NCBI GenBank assembly: GCA_945947845.1
Contig: CAMEZN010000033.1
Coordinates: 1 to 10,060, forward strand
From: an uncultured Mucispirillum sp.
GTDB taxonomy: Bacteria; Chrysiogenota; Deferribacteres; Deferribacterales; Mucispirillaceae
Length of the DNA: 10,060 bases
Direction: 5' to 3'
Shown one piece after another: positions 6,121 to 10,060 of the stretch. Position 1 is the stretch's first letter; each line of letters starts with the position of its first letter. The translations under genes and the position numbers were made by a program. The notes beneath the pieces are model-generated. The model had not been told where the DNA came from. It saw only the letters and a program-made list of their open reading frames with translations, and made no database searches.

Positions 6121-7689
6121 ATGTTAAACAAATCAGTAAAAATCGCAACAGAGTCTATCATGGAATATGGTGAAAAAAAAGGAAGTTATTCGGTAGAAGC
6201 ACCCATTGTAGATTTCAGTTTCGTAGAGCATAACGATATTGATATGTTTGAAATTCCAGAAGACAGCAAATTAAAATGGATTGAAAATCTTATCAGAGAA
6301 GAATTTCCTGAAAGTATATATTCAGAATCATGTAACTATGGTATAGAGGAAGATGATGAAGAAGAAATTGAGGAAGAAGAATTAGAAGAAGAATTAGAAG
6401 AAGATGATTATGAAATATTAGATAGACCATTATCATCACTTTATGACCTTATGATGAACTGGCCAGATGAGGCTAAAAGTGCTGCGTTATATATGCTTAG
6501 AGATGATAATATGTCTTTTAAATTAACAATGGCTATGACAAATATTTCATTTTCAAAACGGGCAGAAATATTTAAAGACTGGGTAACAGAATTATTAATA
6601 GAAGAACTTACTTTTAACATTGGCCATGGCGATGAAAAAGGTTTTAATAATGAAGTGTTTGACAGCATTGATGATGTAATATATTATTTAAGAAAAGAAG
6701 AAGACTATCAAACAGCATTTTATATTGCTTATACTCTTTTATATCTTTACCGCTATATTTTTACAGTTGTTGAACATGAGGAGGAATCTGTTACAAACTA
6801 TTTAGCAGAAAAAATATACAGGCTGTGGGAAATTATAGATAATATTTTAATAGAGTATGTTAAAAAAGATGATTCATATTTTAAATATGCAGTAGATAAG
6901 CTTTTTGATTACTTATCATTTTTTAGAAAAAGTGAAGGACTTTCTATCATTGATTTAAGTATGTATATTACATTATATATGCTTAGTAATAAAGAAGATG
7001 ATTCTGTTTTGGATTATCTGCAAAAAAAAGAATGTAATATTGTATCTGCACGGTATAAAAAACTTGCTTTATATTTTTACTCAAAAAATAATTATAAAGA
7101 AGTTGAAATTGTGCATTATTATACAAATTTAGATTCAACTGATAGAATGTTGTTAGCATATTATTATGAAAAATGTGAAAAATACGAAGAAGCAGCTGCA
7201 ATTTATAATGAGTTATCAATGAGCACAAATAGAAGCTTAGTAGAAGATGCACTTGATGAGCTTGTTAGAGTTTATGAGCAGTTAAATAAAGATAAAGAGC
7301 TTTTAAATATTTATTACATGCAGTTAGCAAATGGAAAATCTTACGCATTTTCAAATATTTATGACTATCTTATAAACCATGATTTAGAAAATGATAATGA
7401 AGAAATAACAAGACTTTTAGAAAATGGTCAAAAATATTTAGATAAGAAAAGCTATTTTGATGCTCTTATTGAAACAAGATTATTTGAACAGGCTCTTGAT
7501 TTTATAAAAAAAGAAGATGATGAGGAAGTTCTTTTATATATAGGTGGGATTTTAGCATACAATCTGCAATATAACTCAGATGATGAAGAATTATATGATT
7601 TCTTAAAAGAAGGCTTATTAGAGCTTGATGCAAATAAAAATACAGCTAAAATAAATGTATTAAGGCAGTTATTAGATAAATATTTATAA
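6121..7689 (+). CDS. Acidic helical protein of unknown function with TPR-like repeats
   Basis: I do not recognise this 522-residue protein. It has no signal peptide or membrane segment and is strongly acidic, so it is probably cytoplasmic. Residues 1-70 are a mixed N-terminal region; residues 76-96 are an almost unbroken Glu/Asp tract (18 of 21 acidic); residues about 100-522 look almost wholly alpha-helical and rich in Leu, Tyr, Asp, Glu and Lys. LLAYYYEKCEKYEEAAAIYN (344-363) fits the helix pattern of a TPR unit, and DYQTAFYIAYTLLYLY (195-210) and ALIETRLFEQALDFIKK (448-464) may be further helical hairpins. That would suggest a scaffold or partner-binding role. No catalytic motif or metal site is visible. 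An acidic linker before helical repeats recalls the C-terminal part of some SWIM zinc-finger proteins, but no SWIM motif is present here, so this is weak. The start is well fixed by AAAAGGAG seven bases before the ATG. It is a single plus-strand gene ending at a shared terminator. Confidence 0.85.
   Translation: MLNKSVKIATESIMEYGEKKGSYSVEAPIVDFSFVEHNDIDMFEIPEDSKLKWIENLIREEFPESIYSESCNYGIEEDDEEEIEEEELEEELEEDDYEILDRPLSSLYDLMMNWPDEAKSAALYMLRDDNMSFKLTMAMTNISFSKRAEIFKDWVTELLIEELTFNIGHGDEKGFNNEVFDSIDDVIYYLRKEEDYQTAFYIAYTLLYLYRYIFTVVEHEEESVTNYLAEKIYRLWEIIDNILIEYVKKDDSYFKYAVDKLFDYLSFFRKSEGLSIIDLSMYITLYMLSNKEDDSVLDYLQKKECNIVSARYKKLALYFYSKNNYKEVEIVHYYTNLDSTDRMLLAYYYEKCEKYEEAAAIYNELSMSTNRSLVEDALDELVRVYEQLNKDKELLNIYYMQLANGKSYAFSNIYDYLINHDLENDNEEITRLLENGQKYLDKKSYFDALIETRLFEQALDFIKKEDDEEVLLYIGGILAYNLQYNSDDEELYDFLKEGLLELDANKNTAKINVLRQLLDKYL
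6376..6399 (+). repeat. Exact tandem duplication of a 12-base unit
   Basis: GAAGAATTAGAA occurs twice in direct tandem (6376-6387 and 6388-6399), each encoding Glu-Glu-Leu-Glu inside the acidic tract of the 522-residue protein. Flanking purine-rich GAA/GAT codons extend the low-complexity stretch over about 6346-6408. Because the unit is 12 bases, copy-number changes by slippage would keep the reading frame. Confidence 0.75.
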
Positions 7690-7693
7690 AAAC

Positions 7694-7730
7694 AAAATCT
7701 TCTTCGCTAAAATAAGGCGAAGAAGATTTT
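7694..7730. terminator. Bidirectional intrinsic terminator between convergent genes
   Basis: AAAATCTTCTTCGC (7694-7707) pairs perfectly with GCGAAGAAGATTTT (7717-7730) around a 9-base loop. The stem core contains the most G-C pairs of any hairpin in the intergenic regions. The four A at the left and four T at the right give a short U-tract on whichever strand is transcribed. It lies 4 bases after the stop of the 522-residue gene (plus) and 6 bases after the stop of the cyclophilin-like gene (minus), so it can serve both. Confidence 0.85.
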
Positions 7731-7736
7731 ATCAAA

Positions 7737-8270
7737 TTATTTTTTAAAAGTTACATTAACAGAACCAGTTCCAAGGGCGCCTGCTAAATTATCAGTATTT
7801 TCTATATATCCTATTTTTGTATAGCTGTATGATGTATTAAAACTTTCATAAAATATGACTATACAGTTATTTCCGTAAAGCATAATATCGCCTTTTTTAA
7901 TACTTCCCACTCTTTCAGAGTTTACTGGCAGTGTATTTGGTAAATTATAATATTTTTCGTTACCGTTTAATTCACTCATCTTTAAAGTTAAAGGCATCAT
8001 ATTTATAAAAGCTTTTGCAGTTTCATTATTATAAAAAACTGCATTAAATACTTGACCATTAATAGTTATTTTGACCGCTGAATTTTCCATAGCACCTGTA
8101 TCTCCTGTATTACCAGAACTACCAGAATTACCAGTATCTTCTGTATTACCTGAATTATTTGAATTCCCTAAATTTATATTACCTACTGCATTTTTTTCAT
8201 CTGCACAGGCACTGCTTGAAATAAGAACTATAAATAAAAATATTACTAATCTTTTCACTGATTTTTCCAT
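7737..8270 (-). CDS. Exported cyclophilin-like fold protein (possible lipoprotein)
   Basis: This 177-residue protein begins with a signal peptide: basic KSVKR, then hydrophobic LVIFLFIVLI (8-17), then SSSACADEK. Cys22 could be lipidated, but -3 is Ser rather than Leu, so the lipobox is poor. Cleavage by signal peptidase I after ACA (21-23) is an alternative. Residues about 30-60 are a Gly/Asn/Ser/Thr linker built of tripeptides such as GNT, GNS and GDT. Residues about 65-176 match what I know of the bacterial cyclophilin-like family (Cyclophil_like2 type): ITINGQVFNAVFYNNETAKAF, MPLTLKMSELNGNEKYYNLP, GDIMLYGNNCIVIFYESF, YSYTKIGYI and LAGALGTGSVNVTF. Members are small beta-barrels whose biochemical activity is not established, so prolyl isomerase activity should not be assumed. 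No Shine-Dalgarno is evident before this ATG, and the upstream zinc-ribbon gene ends 17 bases earlier, so coupled translation is likely. It is the last gene of the minus-strand block. Confidence 0.87.
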   Translation of the reverse strand: MEKSVKRLVIFLFIVLISSSACADEKNAVGNINLGNSNNSGNTEDTGNSGSSGNTGDTGAMENSAVKITINGQVFNAVFYNNETAKAFINMMPLTLKMSELNGNEKYYNLPNTLPVNSERVGSIKKGDIMLYGNNCIVIFYESFNTSYSYTKIGYIENTDNLAGALGTGSVNVTFKK

Positions 8271-8287
8271 ATAAAATAATCATTTAA

Positions 8288-8596
8288 TTAATCAAAATCA
8301 AAAATATCACTTAAAAAGTTTCTTTTTTTATGCTTGCCGTAATGTCCATGCTGGTTATGGTATTTATAGTCATCATCATAATATTTTTTGTTTTCATAAT
8401 ATTTTTCTTCCCGATATTCTCTCTGTGGTGCAGGCTCTCTATAATTTTCCTGCATATTTGACTGGCTTCTTTCTATAATTTTATCAAGCTCCCCTCTATC
8501 AAGCCAGACACCGCGGCATTCAGGGCAGTAGTCAATCTCTATACCACCTCTTTCACTCATTACTAAATCTTTGTCTTTACATACTGGACATTTCAT
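8288..8596 (-). CDS. Small zf-TFIIB-type zinc-ribbon protein
   Basis: This 102-residue cytoplasmic protein has an N-terminal zinc ribbon with C3-P-V-C6 and C24-P-E-C27 followed by RGVWLDRGELDKII (28-41). That is the characteristic pattern of the bacterial 'transcription factor zinc-finger' (zf-TFIIB, PF13453) family. The name reflects ribbon similarity; a role in transcription is not established. Residues about 48-92 are a low-complexity tail rich in Tyr, Glu, Lys and His (KYHNQHGHYGKHKKR at 78-92), probably disordered and possibly metal- or nucleic-acid-binding. It ends in FLSDIFDFD, resembling the hydrophobic-acidic ending I associate with this family. The start is fixed by a very strong AAGGAGG at 8603-8609, six bases before the ATG. 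The mutS stop is only 13 bases upstream, so it is probably co-transcribed with mutS; I see no functional reason for the pairing. Confidence 0.88.
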   Translation of the reverse strand: MKCPVCKDKDLVMSERGGIEIDYCPECRGVWLDRGELDKIIERSQSNMQENYREPAPQREYREEKYYENKKYYDDDYKYHNQHGHYGKHKKRNFLSDIFDFD

Positions 8597-8602
8597 ATAT
8601 TT

Positions 8603-8609
8603 CCTCCTT
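8603..8609 (-). promoter_or_regulatory. Full-strength ribosome binding site of the zinc-ribbon gene
   Basis: On the minus strand this reads AAGGAGG, the longest anti-16S match in the window, ending six bases before the ATG at 8596. It abuts the mutS stop codon (8610-8612), so ribosomes can load afresh within the shared transcript. It contrasts with the weak or absent sites of polA, hisD and the cyclophilin-like gene. Confidence 0.8.
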
Positions 8610-10060
8610 TTACTGAACTGCTTTTTTCTTTAAGTCAGATAAAATTTGCATAGCCTGTATAGGAGTAAGATTATCTATATCCATAGATTTAAGCTCATCT
8701 ATAACAGGGTGAGAATCATCAAAAACAAGTATAGGCTGCACAAACCTTTGTTTCTGCTTAGGCTGCTGTTTTTCCTGCATAATTGAAATATCTTCATGAT
8801 TTTCTAAATCAGAAAGCACTTCGTTTGCTCTTTGTATTACACTTTCAGGTAGTCCAGCCATTTTACCTACATATATACCATAGCTTTTATCAGCTGTGCC
8901 TTTTATAACTTTTCTTAAAAATATTACTTCATTATTCCATTCTTCCACACTTACAGTATAGTTTTGAGCCCCACGGCCTTTTTCTCCTATTTCTGTCAGC
9001 TCAAAATAATGGGTAGCAAATAATGTTTTAGCACCTATATTATTTAATATATATTCAGCAACTGCCCATGCAATAGAAATGCCGTCAAATGTAGAAGTTC
9101 CTCTGCCTATCTCATCAAGTATGATAAGTGAATTTTTTGTAGCATTCTTTAATATATTAGCAGTTTCCACCATTTCCACCATAAAGGTAGATTCTCCACG
9201 GGAAAGGTTATCACTTGCTCCAACTCGTGTAAAAATCCTGTCTAAAAGCGGTATTTCTGCCATATCTGCTGGCACAAAACAGCCACAGTGTGCCATAACT
9301 GCTATTAATGCACTAGAACGAAGATATGTGCTTTTACCGCTCATATTAGGTCCTGTAATAATTAAAAGCCTGTTTTCATCACTATCTAAATAAAAATCGT
9401 TTGGCACAAAACTATCTTTACTTTTATTTTCTACAACCGGGTGCCTGCCTTCTTTAATATTCATTATACCATTTTCAACTATTTTAGGACGGCTGTAATT
9501 ATTTTTTATACTGATATTTGCAAAAGCTGCAATAGTATCAATCTCTGCAATAAGTTTTGCAAGCTGTCTTAAATTTTCTGCCCTGCTTGAAGCATACTTT
9601 CTAATATCTTGAAATAGTGTATACTCAATATCTGCAAGTTTTTCTTCTGCATTTAATATTTTATTTTCAAGCTCTCTTAATTCTTCTGTAATAAAACGTT
9701 CACTGTTTGCAAGAGTTTGTTTTCTCTCAAAATAAGCAGGCATTTTTGAAGCATTTATTCTTGATACTTCAAAATAATACCCAAAAACTTTATTATACCC
9801 TATTTTTAACTGGCTTATACCAGTTGCCTTTCTTTCTCTTTCTTCTATTTCTAATAATAATGATTTACTGTTATGTTTTATATTTCTAAGCTCATCTACA
9901 TGATTATTATATCCGCTTTTTATAATACCGCCTTCTTTAATAGCAGCAGGCGGCTCATCATTAATTGATTTTTCAATTAAAAAATACAATTCTTCCTGAG
10001 AATTTAGCTTATAATTTTCAAAAATTTCAGGCACAGATTGAAGCATTGCATCAAGCTCTG
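8610..10060 (-). CDS. mutS: DNA mismatch repair protein MutS, C-terminal part (partial)
   Basis: The gene enters from beyond the right edge; about 482 codons are visible and the frame is open to base 10060 (ELDA precedes the methionine encoded at 10044-10046, which is internal). Full MutS is about 850-870 residues, so the mismatch-reading N-terminal domain with its Phe-x-Glu motif is outside. Counting from that methionine, one sees the end of the core/lever domain, GYNKVFGYYFEVSR (83-96) at the start of the clamp, the charged helical clamp (about 97-180), and the ATPase domain. The ATPase domain has RHPVVE (201-206), Walker A GPNMSGKST (232-240, bases 9327-9353), Walker B LIILDEIGRGTSTFDG (D311, E312) and the TLFATHYFEL switch (341-350). 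The C-terminal LTPIQAMQILSDLKKK (460-475) is the MutS1 dimerisation helix, which distinguishes it from MutS2; no Smr domain is present. The ATPase is intact. It is the upstream member of the minus-strand block. Confidence 0.95.
   Translation of the reverse strand, partial: ELDAMLQSVPEIFENYKLNSQEELYFLIEKSINDEPPAAIKEGGIIKSGYNNHVDELRNIKHNSKSLLLEIEERERKATGISQLKIGYNKVFGYYFEVSRINASKMPAYFERKQTLANSERFITEELRELENKILNAEEKLADIEYTLFQDIRKYASSRAENLRQLAKLIAEIDTIAAFANISIKNNYSRPKIVENGIMNIKEGRHPVVENKSKDSFVPNDFYLDSDENRLLIITGPNMSGKSTYLRSSALIAVMAHCGCFVPADMAEIPLLDRIFTRVGASDNLSRGESTFMVEMVETANILKNATKNSLIILDEIGRGTSTFDGISIAWAVAEYILNNIGAKTLFATHYFELTEIGEKGRGAQNYTVSVEEWNNEVIFLRKVIKGTADKSYGIYVGKMAGLPESVIQRANEVLSDLENHEDISIMQEKQQPKQKQRFVQPILVFDDSHPVIDELKSMDIDNLTPIQAMQILSDLKKKAVQ

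Noticed and set aside
9079..9393. Plus-strand open frame of 104 codons across the mutS ATPase region
   Set aside because: It is antisense to the most conserved part of MutS (Walker A and B), and no start signal or recognisable domain is seen.
10044..10046. ATG as the start of a 478-residue MutS-like protein
   Set aside because: The frame continues upstream to the window edge with ELDA, and a true MutS needs about 370 more N-terminal residues, so this methionine is internal.

Overview
This is an AT-rich bacterial chromosome segment of core metabolic and DNA-maintenance genes with two short accessory-looking stretches. Strong AAAGGAG-type ribosome sites, A/T-ending codons, a complete histidinol dehydrogenase and a probable exported lipoprotein-like product suggest a low-GC Gram-negative bacterium. 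A member of the Deferribacterota such as Mucispirillum is my best guess, but this is inference from general character only. I see no rRNA, tRNA, CRISPR array, transposase or phage gene.

Left block (1-5892, plus strand): the 3' end of gpsA, then ilvE, polA, a GAF-like/GGDEF diguanylate cyclase gene and hisD. Gaps are 34, 3, 18 and 1 bases with no terminator between them, so this reads as one operon mixing phospholipid precursor supply, branched-chain amino acid transamination, DNA repair synthesis, cyclic-di-GMP signalling and histidine biosynthesis. All catalytic residues I could check in these proteins are present. The exception is the 3'-5' exonuclease portion of PolA, which is shrunken and lacks its metal ligands.

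Middle (5893-6120): a 228-base gap with three successive inverted repeats (14-bp, 20-bp and 8-bp stems) and then a candidate extended -10 promoter. This is the densest unexplained structure in the window. It leads into a 522-residue acidic, mostly helical protein of unknown function (6121-7689, plus strand), which carries a Glu/Asp tract partly built from a 12-bp tandem repeat and has TPR-like helices.

Right block (7737-10060, minus strand): mutS, entering from beyond the right edge, then a small zf-TFIIB-type zinc-ribbon protein, then an exported cyclophilin-like-fold protein with a Gly/Asn/Ser/Thr linker. Spacing is short, so these are probably co-transcribed. They converge on the 522-residue gene, and a 14-bp hairpin between them (7694-7730) has the form of a bidirectional terminator.

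Most of the window is ordinary housekeeping sequence. I found no convincing new multi-gene system. The items most worth a second look are the inverted-repeat cluster at 5943-6068, the hairpin inside the first codons of polA, and the acidic orphan protein.
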